DNA of 64,000 bases from Chrysaora quinquecirrha (GCA_014526335.1 JACTAT010000059.1:3247312-3311311), one strand, 5' to 3'. Counted from the stretch's first letter, positions 1-15,000 are shown. The notes: generated from the letters alone by a model not told the origin. A program made the numbers and translations.

Positions 1-56
1 AGCTGGCTACAAGACAGAGTATCTTTACCAAAAGCATAACAGACATAAAAGAAGAG
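1..56 (+). CDS. Unidentified gene, exon truncated by window start
   Basis: Reading from base 3 gives 18 codons ending ...DIKEE, followed by a GTAGGT donor. The phase (0) matches the next exon, which continues the same Leu/Glu-rich helix. Confidence 0.55.
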
Positions 57-3000
57 GTAGGTTACGTTGTTGTTGTCACTTTATTTTTTGTTGAGTAGGC
101 TGTTATTTCTAGCTTTTTCATCTAATTTAGGCCTACTATGCATGCCGCATCCTGGCATGGGACCCTAGTTTAAAGTTTAAGTGAGTTGTTTAGTCATCCA
201 TTTGGAAAATCACCCCTCCAGATGCTGACCTCACACGACCAAGCTTTAACTTCAGTTGTCTAACGAGAATTGACTGAGAAGCTTGGCCCTTTTGAACCCT
301 ACAAATGCTGAGCTTTTTGAATCATATATGGCTGGGGAGCCGTTCTGCTGACGCAAGCAATTGTTGACGGCATGCTTAGAAACGTAAAGAAAATCAGGAC
401 GTCACTTTATGAAACTCTACATACTCTTACATAAAATTCACCAAGGAAGGTCCTGGCCAAAACATTGTTTGTCAAACATTTGAAACTTTTCGTCAAGTGA
501 AATGTTTTAACTGTTTGGTCATGTTGCAAAACATTGCTTGTTTGCTGAAATCAAGCCGAAAGTGTTTTGAACTTTTATTGCTTAACAACCTCAATCATTG
601 TTTGTCAAGCAATGATTTGTGACACGGCAGAACTTTCAAACATTGCTTGCAAACTTAATTTCAATTGTTTTGCAAACAATGTTTGATCTATTGGCTAGGG
701 CTAGATTCAAGTGAAACTTCTTAGAAATCTTAATACTTCATTTCTCTTTTCATAACAACACTCTTGTGAACTCTGCAACCTAAGCTTCTCAAAAGAAGAT
801 CACAGTTGGATACTGCTAGTAATTAGACGGAGCCCCATTTTTATACCATACCATACCATTCCAAACTTACGTCCCCCTTTAGCATTTAAAATTGCAAGGT
901 TAAAAAGTGGTTATTTATGAAAACTTATAAATTAAAAAACCATCTATTGAACTAAATATTTCCCAAATAATGAAATTTTTTGAAATAGTCAGGCCGGTTT
1001 TAGATGTTTAAAAAGTCATTTTATTATTATACATTTTTAGTTATTTCTTATTTGATAATGGACAAAAAATAGTATATACTGAATTACACAATGCTTTTGC
1101 TATACCACATTCGTATATGTCTCACAGCCTTTTGCTATGTCTCATTCGTATAAACGTGTAACAGGTTAGGTAATTCGCATATTTTACAATCATTTACGTT
1201 TTATTTCTAGTTGTGCCTACTAATACAGCAGCGAGAGCTTCTTGAATCTGAGCTCAGCAGATTGAAAGCTGATGAAGCGAAAGAAAGGGAGATCAAGAAG
1301 AAAAAGGTGGAAAGTACAAAAGGCCAAAGCATTGCTAAAGCAAATAATACTCTTGAAGAGGTTGATCTTGTTGAAATTATGGCTGGAAAAACTGATGATC
1401 CATTTATTCCTCATGAAAATATCCTAAGCAAGTACTCAGCAATGGTGAGATGATAATTAATTTCATTTCGTATTAGGCTATACAACCTTGGACAAGATAT
1501 ATTGAAACAATCAAAAAATATACATTTAGCCTAAAATATATTTTCTATTACCCATGCATTCCCCTTAGCCTTTATTTTCAATGTTGTTTCGAAAAATTGC
1601 TGGAATAGTTAGCGAGGCTGAGTATTGAACAGTATTATGCATAAGAGCAAAAAGGACCGTAGACAGCAAGTGGCACCTCCCTAGGCCATGGCAAAACGAT
1701 CAAACAATGTCAAACATCTAAACTTCACTGTGTGAAATACACGGTGTTGTCCCGTTCGGCCCCTTGCGAAACATTACTTATAAAATATTTTTTCTTATGG
1801 GAAGCAGAAAATGTTTTTGAAGTTTTTCAAAAAACCTCGTGCAACAGTTGAAGATCATTTTTGCTTGTCAAGCAATGTTTAGTGACGTGGCCAAACGGGC
1901 AAACATTGCTTGTAAAGCATATTGCAAATGTTTGACCAGCAATGTTTGATCGTTCGGCCGAAGCCTTAGCCTTAATAAAGTAACAGTTAATTAAAAGGCA
2001 GAACTTTGCCCTTAAGAACTTACTTCTGTAAGGATTTAAAAGATTTAACTTAATTTTTGATTCATTTTGAAGTAGGGACATATGAAACAAATTGCACCAC
2101 AAATGTTCACAAATGTTGTTCCCCTATTCTTTTCCACACCAGACATCGAGTAAAAAATATTCACGGGATGTTTTCAAAAATTTTCAAAACAGAGAGGCTC
2201 TGAGTTCAAAAGGTGCATTGCTCCCTTAACATCCTTATCTTTCCTCGCTGCCTCGCTGTTATTCTTGCTAAAATACACGTTTTTTATAAGGAACCTTTTG
2301 GTCTGAGTTGAGGCTGGAGATCCTTAATTTTTCAACAAAATGAAGCTGAAAGTTCCTTATACTGTTCCTTGCCGTGGGATATGTATAAATACTAACTTTT
2401 ACAGCAAATTCATAGAAACTGTTCTTCAATTCTAACTTTAAGTATAAATGGAACCTTTTGGGGAAGAACGATGGGAAATATATTGTACTTCTGTTCCTTT
2501 TGGTACAAACCGTCTTGTTCTTTAAAAAGAGTTTCTTAGTTTTTCATCCGAGCCTCGACAGTGCCTTAAAGTTCCTTAATTTTTTGGGAATTTTCAGCCT
2601 CGAGTTTCTTATAAAGGTGTTCTTTATATAAAAGAATGTGTACGTTGAATATTCGTATCAACTCATATCTAAAGGCTTTTTTCTAGATATATACATCTTG
2701 TAATGATGGCAAGACTTTCTATGAAATGCCAGACATCAGTTACTGCGAAAGCTGTGCTGCAAAGGTAACTATTTATATTTTGATCTCTGAATTTGAGTCC
2801 GTACTCTTAAAGCACTTGCCTTTAAAGCACTTGTTTTGCAAAACATTTTAAACATGTCTAAGGAGAGTAGTACACGCTTTTTTTATAAGGAACCTACCTC
2901 AAGGCCTAGTTCTTGAAGTTCCTTATTTTTGGACCTCTTTTGAGGCAATTGTAGTTCAAAAAGTTCCTTAATAGTTCCTTAATTTTAACTGCACATACAG

Positions 3001-6000
3001 TGGTCTTAACCATGAAAGAGAGACACTTGCATGTGAGCAAAGCTCGAGATTACTCAGGGAAACAGCCAAAAATAAAAACACATCTGAAAAAAAAGTCAAG
3101 TGCTCTTATTAAAGGTCATTACTCGAATGGAAGCACTGATGTGATTGTTCATATGAGATTTTGAATGCAAATTCTATCAAATTCGCGATACTTTTTCAGA
3201 CTCTGATGTGCCCTCATTCTGTAACATCAAGAGAAAGAATCTTTGATATGCCGAAAAATTGTACACACATCAAAATAACAAGACCCGAGATTAGAATCAG
3301 AAGAAAGAAGTCAAGGTAAACGTTATTATCATTTTTCGACCGTTTTCTTTCTTTTTTTTATCAAGATGTCGTAGGTAATTTTTACTCCTTGCTTATGTAT
3401 TCTAGGAATAAGGCGCAAACAGGAGAAAACTTTGGACAAGAGAACACTTTGGTAAATTTAAAACTCGTTTTTTTCCATTATGTGATACACTTATTTTTTT
3501 TAATAAGCAACTTGACTTTTGTCCAGCCCTCAAAGTTGCTTAAAATTTTGGACATTCCAGCCCTCAAAGTTGCTTAAAAGTTGCTTAACCTTTTTTACCT
3601 AACAACCAGCCCTGACTTTGCGGGTCAAAATCGTCAACTGTTAGGCCTATAACACGACTTTTGGGAGACAGTAAGTGGAAAAACGTTAGCTAAAGAACTT
3701 CAACATGCAAAACAAACAATTTCCTAACAACAGGAAAGCGTATAACCTTGGTTGTTTGACTTCTTAGTTGCTTACAGAATTCAATTGAGCCCTCAAGTTG
3801 CTTAATGTTAAGGTCAGCTCAGCCATAGTTGCTTATTGACCCTCCAAATGTCATTCCTGTCATATACCTTCAATGTTTCGGTCATATTTTAAAGAAAATC
3901 ATGTAACTGCTCGTTGGACTCATTATTTATCGGGGGCTTAGATTTTCGGTCTTTTGATTCCCCCTGAAGCTCTCCCATGTCAGCTCAAGCTTGAACAAGA
4001 AACTTGTCTATCAAAAATCCAGTGGGACGTAGATATAACGGACACCTTTACGACCAATGCTTTTGTCCGTTATACAGAGGTGTACGCAGTATGGTGGTTT
4101 GTTTTTACAAAGAAATAACCCCGGGACGTGTCAAACTGGACCATCAATGAAGGTTTCAAGGTCTCACTGAAGTTAACAAAATTCACCCAAAAATAAGTAT
4201 CAGGTTGTCTTCCATGTTCCATCTCACTCCTAAAATGTTCAGTATATTTAAGGGAAGTCAATTACAGTTCCAGCATTTCTCCTTTAATTGCTTACAATGC
4301 AATTCTGTTTCAATTCCAGGATCTTACATTGTTTTCCATCCAAACTACGGTTCGAATAAGTTCTCTTCTTGTGAATAAATTGCCTAACTCAGACCCCTTC
4401 TTTTAATTTGCCGAAGCGTGAAACTATTACTTCTCTTTCCGCGTGGAATGCCTGGGTTGTTTTTGACACGCAATCAGAAATTTTATAGCATATTTATATC
4501 TTCATTGTAGTTACCAAGAATGAGCTTGGTTTGGGAAGATTATCAAAGAAGAACTACTGTGCAACGAAAAGCAGAAAGGCCATTATCAGAGGTTAGAGAT
4601 ATAAATCTCATTTACCGTTAATCGTGCGATTAACGCTTGAAACCTTTCTCGATGCATTTTTCCTGGATCAAAGGACTTGTCTCTGTTCTGTGACACGCGG
4701 CAGAAACAAATGGAGAAATTTTATGATGGACAATTCACATTACAAAGTTGCATTTCGAAAACATTCACTCCAAAACAATGCAGCTCTATGGCTAAAATAA
4801 AAAGTCTTACAGTGGAAGAAGTAGTAAAAGATACGAAAAACCAAAAGCAAATTCAGAATCAGGAAGAAAAATTATCTCCTAGGGTAACAAAATTTCATTA
4901 GAGAACCCTTTACAACTGAACTGATCTCTTTACTAAAGTAAAGCATTTTGCTCAGCTCTGTTCAAAATGATGATAAATTTCCACCAATCGGATAATACAG
5001 TCTGTTTGGGTGACCAATGAGAATTGGACATTTATTAACATGGTTCAGTTAAAATTCGTTTAATTTGCAAATGTCAATGGATTGTGAGGTCTTATAATTG
5101 CAATTCATGATTTTTACTTTGTTTTATTTTTAGGAATATATAATTTCTGTTATCAATCAGTTTTATTCGCTGATGATTTGGCAAGACGAATATCAACCAA
5201 TGGAAGACGAATCATCATCCATTCTGGTATGTTTGAATTTCTGTTGTGTTAATGTAGTTGTTACTTCTCTGTTAAAATGGTCATTACGTATTATTTGCTA
5301 TGAACTAAAGTTTTTTCCACGATTGAGCTACTGATACAAGACTCTCTCGTGGGATGAGCATCTCGTGGCCTTTAGAAGCAATAAAAACTTTTTCCAAAAC
5401 TTGAATCATACTGCATAATGGACAGCAAGGCTGAGGTTTGGTTTGTCAAAGTGCTAAAGGAGCGGAGGCTTTATTTTCGTGCATTAGGCGTGACAAGGTA
5501 CATACACTTGTAACCTTCGAATTGGATGGGCTACTGTGCTTAGCACTAGCGAACCACTAAATAGCCAAGGTCTAATCTAAGCAGCGCGACCACAGTCCTC
5601 CTCCTCGATATGACCACACTTCGTGATTCCTTTTGCGAAGAGAGAGCTAGCCTCCGCGCAGACTAGATCGTTGATGATCATCTACTGGGAGACGATCATC
5701 AAATTTTTAATTCAACTAAACGCAATTTCTCAGTAACCAGTTGAGTCTGCGCGCAGGCTAAGAGAGAGATGGCTCTAACGATTTTGACCTTGGTAGGAAT
5801 CGAACCCACAGCCAAAGATTGCGAGTCAGAATCGCTCACTACTTGGTCAATCTCACCATTACAATTGAAACAGGCTTAAAGGAACAACAGAAAAATGGAA
5901 ACCCTCCAAAAATCTGCCATTATGAATTCGTCCTCTCATGCTGAGCAAAACCTCGTATCTGGGATTGCAAAACTATGATAAAGCAAGCAACAAAGCAACC

Positions 6001-9000
6001 TGTATTCGTTAACAAAGAGGTCAGAGGTTTTGGCAGATATACAGATAGTGTGGACCTGCAGTTTGTTCCACGAGACTGATATTCTGGAGCAAATCCCCCG
6101 GGTACTCTTTGGCCCGTTTTCGAAGGATGAACAGCTGAGTTGACTGTAGACTCGTGGGACGTTGTCCCGACGTGATTCGGGCGTGAGCCGAACGCTTTGA
6201 CTATTTGACACAACACTTAATGTGTGTACATCTGGTATTATTGATCGTTATGTGATGTAGCTATTGCTCGCATAGACATCTCCCATCATACAAATAAAGT
6301 ATTTATGCCATGCTTAAGTGAGAATGGGTGACATTAACAGTGAAATTGACGGTACAAATCTGAAGCGCCCACTGGTGTCTCAACTATCTGACCCTTCTCC
6401 AATCTTTCAACAGCCTCGTAACCATCTTCCTTTGTTTTAGGATTCGTTCTACGAGTTTCTTTACGATCGTTACTTGTTGGATGACGTTGTGTACTTGACA
6501 GCTCATGATCTCTTGAAAGGAGTTGAGAAGTTTGCAGGAACTAATAAAGTAAGACATATATATATATGTTTTATATTACATTATTCTTGCTATATAATTT
6601 GTGTAAATGTTTTGATTACTGGTGTTTTTGTAGCCAGTTTTCATCTGAGATCTACAATAGTTTGCTAAATGCTTTACATACCATATTGCTTTCATTAAAT
6701 CCCCTTCTTTCAAACCCACTAGATAAGACACCCATGTACAACTTGAATAAACGCTCCTCCTAACAAATAAGGCGTTATTTCGAATCAAAGGCCTTGGCCA
6801 AACTATCAAACCTTGTTGGTCAAACTATCAAACATTTTAAATTTGCTTTACAGCAAAAGTTCGACCGTTTGGCCACATCTAAAAGCAATGCTGTCCAACG
6901 ATTTCATTGTTAATGCGCAAGCATGATTGCCTTGTTTCTAAGAAATGCTACTAAGTGCCGAAATGTTGCAGGTTGTTGAAGTTTGACAATAACAAAAGAA
7001 ATGTTCGACAAGCAATTTTGGAAAGGTGGCCAAACGATGAAACATTGCTTGGCAAGCAAAGTAAAGTTCAAAGACATTTTTTGCAAAAAATCCTGGACGA
7101 GCAATGTTTTTGGACGTGGCCAAAAGGTCAGAAATTTGCTTGACGAGCAAATTTCAATGTTTGACCAGTAATATTTGATCGTTTGGCCAGGGCCATAAGC
7201 ATTTCGAGGACACTCAAGGATGTCAGCCCAAACGATCAACATTCTTAGTCAAACTTGCACAGAACAAAATTTTTTTTAAAAGGATTCAGTACCAAGAGAA
7301 CTTGATAAAGGCAACTTATTCGATAATGCCCGAAACGTCGTTAAAATTTGTCTTTCTCTCTTGGTACTGAATATTTCTTAGTAACAACTTTAATGAAAAT
7401 TTGTTTTAAGACGTTCAAACATTTATTGTAAAGCAAATTTAAATTGTTTGACCAGCAATGTTGATCGTTTGGCGATAGTACCTCACGCTATTTTTGTAAT
7501 AAATAGTCTTGAAACAAAGTCGATTGGACAATAAACGTCTGCCCCTTTTAAACGCCCCGTCGAATATACGCCGGCGTGTCTTGCACATATACCCCCGGCG
7601 TGTCTTGCACATATACCCTCGGCGTGTCTGGAAAATTTGGCAAACGCCCGGGCGTTTAAACAAGGTGATATCACATTCCAATCTTCCTTTCGTACAAAGG
7701 ATTTTCATAGCCATATCTCCCTGCTGCTTTTTCTTCACTGCCTTGCTTTCTTTCTGTTTCATTTGCAGAAATTCTAAAGGACACCTTTCCGATCTTTTTT
7801 AGCAAATTCACCTGTTTGCTGCATGTCTTGACGGAAGCATCGATGCAGCTACGTGTAGATACGTTCTTCTTATGAATGAATTCATTGAGAGTTTCAAATG
7901 GTCCGAAATGGGTGATTTTTCCAGCTTCATTTCAATCGTCTACCCTTTTCTACAAGTAAGTGAGCGTTTAGAGACACTTTTTGCCAATCCAAGACTGTTT
8001 CATGAAAACATGGCCTTTAGGCCCTACCCAGACGATCAAACATTGTTGGTCAAAACATCTAAAATTTGCATGCGGAGGAATGTTTGAACGCCTGGCTATG
8101 TTGTAAACAAATGTTGCTTGACTACCAGAATTTGCTGGCCAATCTTTTTGAAAAAGGTCAGAAAAATGTTTGCTTGATGCAAACACAAATTGTTTAACGA
8201 GCAATGTTTGTGATGTGGCCAAATGATAAAACATCTTGCTTATAGATATTATTCTGTAAAATGAAATATATAGATTTAAACAAACTGGACGCTGTCTGGA
8301 GCCAAAGCAGAATACAAGCAAGCGAACGAACCGTGGAGGAACCAGAAGAGTCACTTCTTCAACTATGTAACCGAAAGAATTACTGCGTAAAATACTAAGC
8401 GCTCTACTTGATGAATGAGCAGCCTATTGCTTTAAACCAGGCTTATATCGACATTCCGCACAGTCAGAACTAGTTGCCGGCTACGCAACTGCACTGTTGG
8501 CATAAGCGCTCTGGCAAATAGTTGACAACTTGTTCCTTTTTGACGGTAACTCGTCGGCGCACAATTCCAGAAAGTTGGGCAAGTCCTACTTCTGCGATTA
8601 GTAGAAAACTGATTCCCGTCTGTCGCAGTCGCCCTGAGTGCTCTTGCGATTGTAATAGACCGTAACTGTATCCTATATATACATTCTCAGTATTCGTTGA
8701 CACGTCAACGTAAGTTAACAGTTTCAACTAGTTGACGTTAGTTTAATAGTATCGTAGGTCAGCATAAGCTTGGCTTTAAACCGTCGTTATTACAATGAGT
8801 TTCAACTTCTTTTCTGCAGGAGGAAGACTTGGAGCAGCTGCGAATGGGATACACAGCGTTCAGTGAAAACAAGATTTCTGGCAATCTTGTTCATGATTAT
8901 TTTTTATACATTATTCTTACCGAGAAAGAGCCCAGATTCCTTGAGGTATGTTCGTACTTCAAATGCTTACAATTGTTTGTTTTTGAAGTGTTTTGAAACA

Positions 9001-12000
9001 ATAGTGCCAGATTATAAAGCTTGTTTGTATAAATGTCTCTGTATGTTAGTGTGTCTGATATCGCACCGTATTGAAAACCGTATGAAAACCGTATCCAAAA
9101 GACGTTACCTTGATCAGGTGCTAATTGTACCTACTTCCAATGCCGATGGACTATTGAGTCAGGTCCTGGCCCACTGGCCAAACGATCAAACATTGTTTGT
9201 CAATTATTTAATAATTACAAGTCAAACAAATTGTTTTATCGTTTGGCCACGTTGCAAAAAATTGTTCGTCAAGTATTTTTGCCTGTGTCAAAGAAAAATG
9301 TTTTGAACTTTTTCAAAAACATAAACATTGCTCGGGAAATTTCGCTTGTAAAGCAATGTTTTGTGATGTGGCCAAATGATCAAACATTGTTTGTTAAGCA
9401 AGTTGCATATGTTTGATAAACAATCTTTGATCGTTTGGCCAGGGCATCAGTTATTTAATTAAGGCATTAGTTACTTAATAAAGTTCTGCCCAGAGGTATC
9501 AATCGAGTGCCAGTTTCAGAGCCAATTATGCTTTCAATCCACATGCTTTCTGAACAACTTAGGCCCACTGTTTGGTGTGACAAGCGAATTTCGTATGTTT
9601 GATCAAACATCTGGGATTTGCTTTCAAACAATGTTTGGCTGTTAGGCCGCGTCGCAAGAAATTGTTTGACAATCAGACTCCAACGTCTCATCTGATTTTT
9701 GCTAACAAACGTTTCCCAAGCAATTTTTTTTCGACGAAGTTGAAGGGTCCAATGTTTTGTGTATCAGCGAGTTTCAAACAACTGGGATTCGCTTTCCAAG
9801 CAATGTCTGGCTGTTAGGCCGCGTCGCAAGAAATTGTTTGACAAGCAGACTCAAACATCCCTCTGTTTTTCGCAAGAAAATGTTTGCCAAGCAATGTTTT
9901 AGGCCCTGGCCAAACGATCAAACATTGTTGGTCCGACATTTTAATTTTGCTGTACCACAAACGTTTGATCGTTTGGCCACGTCCAAAAACATTGCTTGAC
10001 AAGCAATAGTAACAAACTTTGTGGCCTGATGTTCTTGAAAAAGTTCAACAAAATTTTTTTGCTTGACGCAAGCAATGTTTTTGGATGCGGCCAAACTGTC
10101 AAACATTTTGCTTGACAAGCAAACTTCAAATGTTGGACAAACAATGTTTGATCGTTTGGCCAGGGCCTTACGACGTAGTCCAATGGTCAAATTTTGTGTA
10201 GCAAGGGGATTCTAGATGTTTGAAAACAATGTTTGATCGAACCAAGTCCTTCGTTTGATTAAGATTCCTATTCTCGTCTTTTTTAGATGGAGGTGAAACT
10301 GCTGCAGTGTCCAGTTCGAGACCCCGGTCGATTTACAGATATCGAGTTCATTGAAGCAATGGATTCAATAGTTCCTTTGGCAGCAGAACGGCTAATGACT
10401 CGTTTGTATGGTCAATCTTTAAAGCACATCGCTGACTCAGGTGATACTGTCAATGTAAGGCGTATATCACGTATCCTTTTCTATGAATAATTTCACCAGC
10501 CGCCCTATTCTCAAATGCCAGACACGATCCGCTTTCATTTGAGCTCATCAGTGACACGCATGAGGATTATTCATATAAGGCCGAATACGAATTTATGCTC
10601 ACGTGATATGAGCCTAAATGTATGCGTTTTGGTACCTTAGGCCAGGTGCCAACCATAGATTTTAGAATCATGTTCTCTTTTGCAATCAATGCTACCAAAC
10701 CCATCACTAATCACAGAGAGCAGGGCACCCTTCGTATAGACTCTGTTTCAATGAATAACTTAGGATAATAGAGATGTGATTTCGAAAGTCTGCAGTATTT
10801 CTGTCTCTAGTGGTGTAGACCCTAAACAAGCCTGGCTCCTGCTATGTCTTCTGCGTCTATAGGGTAATTGAGAAAGATCCCAAATACTGAATGTGAACTC
10901 CATTCGCAACGCCTCTTACGACTATAACAAACCTGTCGCAGAGATAAAAATTATCCCGACTCAACAACCCATAAAAGATGCATGCTTGAGCAATTTCGCC
11001 AAATGTGAGTCGGACAACGACCGAAAGGACCAAAATGTCATATTGATCCATATATCACTATAAACTTGCATGCCTGGCTAATTGCAATCAAAGACTGAGT
11101 CATTGAGTCACTGAGTCATTTGGGCCTTTTCAAAGACTCACGCACGACGCAGAAAACCTAGTGTAAGTTTTGTGGTTGTGGTGGTTGAGGCTTTCTCAAG
11201 GACCTAAAGGAGCAAAAAGACCTCGTGTAAACTAGGTGTAATGCTCCGGCTTAAAGGGTCCGCAGGTTCCAACAAGTCCAAAAGGCGTTGGTTCTTAACA
11301 AGACATGACCGTTCACGTCGTCTACGCTTTCAATTAGGCCCTTCGACACAGTGAACTCTGTAACCCAAAAATTAAGCTCTATTCCACAAGTAAGTTTGTC
11401 TTTCACCACGGATCGAAAACAGTACATCAGCTACGTTGACACATATCTACTTGGAATGATAAAATCGAAATGATTTGTAGGCTATATAAGGTTAATATTA
11501 AATCCGTGTTGATCAGTATTGAAGAAAGATATTAGATTTAGTATTTGGTAAGGTTACAAGATCGATACTTGAATTGAGGTTATTTTGCCACTTTCTTGGT
11601 TTTCCTGTCGTGTGATCCACATTCGTACCAAATATAGTCTGAAGTTTAAAAAAGGTCAGAAATCATGTGCTTCGTCTACCTCTCTTTATTGCAACTTGTC
11701 CTTCAAATAGCTTCCTTGAATACAGTCTCGTTCCTTTCGAATAAGAATGTGACATATTTTCAGTGACTACTGGTGCCATGTTCTACCCTGTTACAAGCCA
11801 ACCTGTATATTAGCCTCCCCCCCACCCATTATAAGCCCTGCAAAAAGTTTTTCTGAATTAATATAAGCCCAGGGTTATATTTAAAGAATTTTTCGTACTG
11901 AGACACTTGACTCTACTCCTCTGACTGCCTGACTGAATGCCATTTAACCCATTAATCAGTAGGGCAGACCTAGACTAATGACACGAGTCTCTAGTTTACG

Positions 12001-15000
12001 CTCCCCTAATTTTGATTTGTCACTCCAATAGACACACACACTGAGCGACTGTTGAAAACAACAACAACAACATCGAGCGAAGTAGTGGGACTTATGTAGT
12101 GAGTCTAGGGCAGACCATGATCACATGAATCCAGTGGCGTAACCAGACATCCAATACTTGGGGGGCGAAACGTGTGGTCATGGATTATTAGGGTGTGGTT
12201 TTTGGCTTTTTAAGAACAACTAACCAAGGCGTACCCTGCGACACTTTTATTATTATTATCCGCAACCTTTTTTTCATCATTATAACCAATATTTTTAGAA
12301 TTTAATAATTGTTAGTTTTGTTAGCTTTGTAGCGGCCCAAGCAAGATAAGCTCTGCTTTTCTTGGGCCGTGTAGAGTACATTTTATTATTGTAAATTGTA
12401 TTTCTACGAATAAAAGTGAATTGAATTGTTTATTGAATATTGTAGACCCATGGTTCAAGAACTCTGATGAGGGGAAAATAAACTTGAGTATATTTCTTGA
12501 TCTCAAAAAAGCATTTGATACCGTAGACCATAAAATCTTACTGTCGAAGTTACAAGAGTATGGTGCGGAGGGTACTTCCAAAAACTGGTTCAATTCTTAC
12601 CTGGCCAATAGGGAGCAGTTCTGTTACTTTGACGGATCCACTTCTAGCAAAGCCAGGATTGAATGTGGTATTCTGCAGGGCTCGTGTTTGGGACCTTTGC
12701 TTTTCATACTATACATTAATGATTTTCAGAATTGTCTAGAAAGCACGACACCAAATATGTATGCCGATGATACATGTGTGAGTATCTCAGAAAACCTGCA
12801 TGAACTTCTAGCAGATTTGAAAAACGAGCTGGAAAATATATCTGATTGGATGAGGATTAATAAACTTAGTTTAAATGCCAGCAAAAGTGAATATATGGTT
12901 ATAGGCCATAGACCGACGAAGGCTTAAACTGGAAAGAGCAGTACAAAACTATCAAAAACAAGCTGAAAGGAGGGTTGAGCTCTTTGAGAAAGCTGAAAAC
13001 ATCCTTCCACAAAGTAAACTTGACCAAGTCTACAAAGCTCTGTTTGAAAGCCATCTTCGATATGGCGACATTGTTTGGAATGCTCTTTCCAACACTAAAC
13101 TCTCTCAGCTTCAAAATTTGCAGACAAGGGCAAAGAAGCTGATTGAGAGCGCCAAGTATAAGGACGGATGGACATGTAAATGGCTCAATGTAAGGGCGTT
13201 GATCTCCTATGACTAAGGAGTTATGACGTATAAAGTCTTGCATGACATCTGTCCCGAAAACCTTCGCCATAAGTTCACTAAAAGATCCACGATTTCAGAG
13301 TATAGAACAAGAAATCATGAAGATCTGCAAATTCCCAAAGTTAGGTTAGAACATGCAAAACGAAGTTTCTATTTCTCTGGGGTCAAAAACTGGAATGCTA
13401 TCCCTGACAACGTTCGAGAAAAAGAATCAATCGCTCGTTTTAAAACAGGTTTTAGAGACTATCTTTTGAACCTTTCACAGGACCCAAACACGACCCCTTG
13501 GTAGAGCAGCGATTTAATTATTATTATTTTTTTTTTCTTTTGAAATAATACTGTTAGTAGGTTTCATTTAAATGTTTCTTATTCTTGTAAGCTGAAAGGT
13601 AAATCGTGTTTAAATATTGATAAAAAAAAAAAAATTGAATTGAATTCTCAGAGTGATAGACTTACAATTACAACATCATTATGACCCAGACTTCTTTAAC
13701 CCAGCGTAGATATAACTAGCTACTTATCGCTGATCCACAACACACCAAAGATTACTAACGATATCAAGAAATGGAAATTGGAAAAGCAGCACTTAAGACT
13801 GATGAATGATGGTGAGTTGTCTTCTCCTTTTAAGATCTTTATGAAAGGGTGTTGGTTGTATGAAGGTGATTATCAAGTTCAGGGGATCGAAAAGCTTCTG
13901 TTGTTTGCATACATACTCTGAGCAAAGTGTACTGAGAAGAGAGGACATTGAGTACGGTTTTTAATACATAACCACCGCTAGCTGTCTAAAAGCAAAGAGG
14001 TTGCCCAACATGGATTTGCCGACTACGTTGATTTCACCACAGCTGCAATTTTCCCACTTCGCGCTCAAAATTTGCCGACAAAGTTCAGGATGTCGTACCT
14101 CTCACAATGGCCCCTTACTTGCCAGCTACGCAGGATTTGAATCCGAGAGTTCGAAACTTGTGGACGAATACTCTACTCCTTACAGAGCAATTTTGTATTT
14201 GTTATTATGACGATACTTTTAAGTATATATTTGTCTTAAGTTGATTTTTTGCGAGTGCTGGGTGCTGGCTACCTGACCAAAATGATAACTTTTAATCCAT
14301 GTTCAACAGCAGGACGCTTTACGAACATAGGCCCATTAGCACCCCTTGAGTGGGGGTACTATCGTGTTGAGAATAGTCAAAAGAATTCAACAGAGCTTGG
14401 AGAATGACGTATGTCTAGCATAAATGTATAATTACATATTTAGTAGGGGGATTCTAGTGGATACAGTACTGTAGGTGTTGTTTCTTTGAGATCTCAGTTT
14501 CTTTCCAAATCGAATGGGAGATTTATTTCTCGTTACAACTAGAAACATTACTTAATACCAGCCGAAGCACAGCAGAGAGGTTGTTGCAGTCTCTGTTTTG
14601 ATTTTTGATGAGTACTCTTCACTCTTTGTACAGATATCAATAATGACGTACATGCGACGAGAAAGATATCGAAATCATACACTGATCTATACACTCTGTC
14701 GAAAATGAAGATCATGGGAGCAGAACTGGCGAGGTATGGAACAAGTAACTATTTTTTCGTATCAAGGCCTCCAACGAGTAGAATCAAATCTCTTTCCTTG
14801 AAAAATTTAAATAGCTAGAACCTTTAAACAGGCTTTCATAACAATTGGTCTTGAAAATTGAGGGAGGGGTACAGATTCATTTTCGAATGGATTATGCCAT
14901 GATCTCGTAAATTTTCGTTGGTACAACAGATATATAGCTCAAGCTAGATAAAAAATCTCCGGTAAAAGAAATGACATAGCACTGAGAGAAGGAAAGAGCT

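Larger units (their letters stand above)
12421..13640 (+). mobile_element. 5'-truncated non-LTR retrotransposon (CR1/Rex/jockey type)
   Basis: 12421-12927 encodes reverse-transcriptase blocks: catalytic Asp in IFLDLKKAFDTVDHK, then GILQGSCLGPLLF, then MYADDT. The frame breaks at about 12927. The thumb/C-terminal region continues in another frame to 13504, with an in-frame TAA at about 13214. Endonuclease and 5' parts are missing. The 3' end has an A-run and an ATTGAATTGAATTC tail. It lies in an intron of the first gene and is dead. Confidence 0.85.

Noticed and set aside
5920..6216. Two overlapping - strand open frames of 91-98 codons
   Set aside because: No motif, antisense to an intron of the first gene, and both frames open equally.
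8770..9306. 178-codon open frame
   Set aside because: Contains a true exon (8820-8945) but in a different reading frame, and then runs into intron and MITE.
11332..11392. Possible 52-nt exon with a GTAAGT donor in the LINE-bearing intron
   Set aside because: Its phase does not reconcile the flanking exons and its peptide is short and unremarkable.
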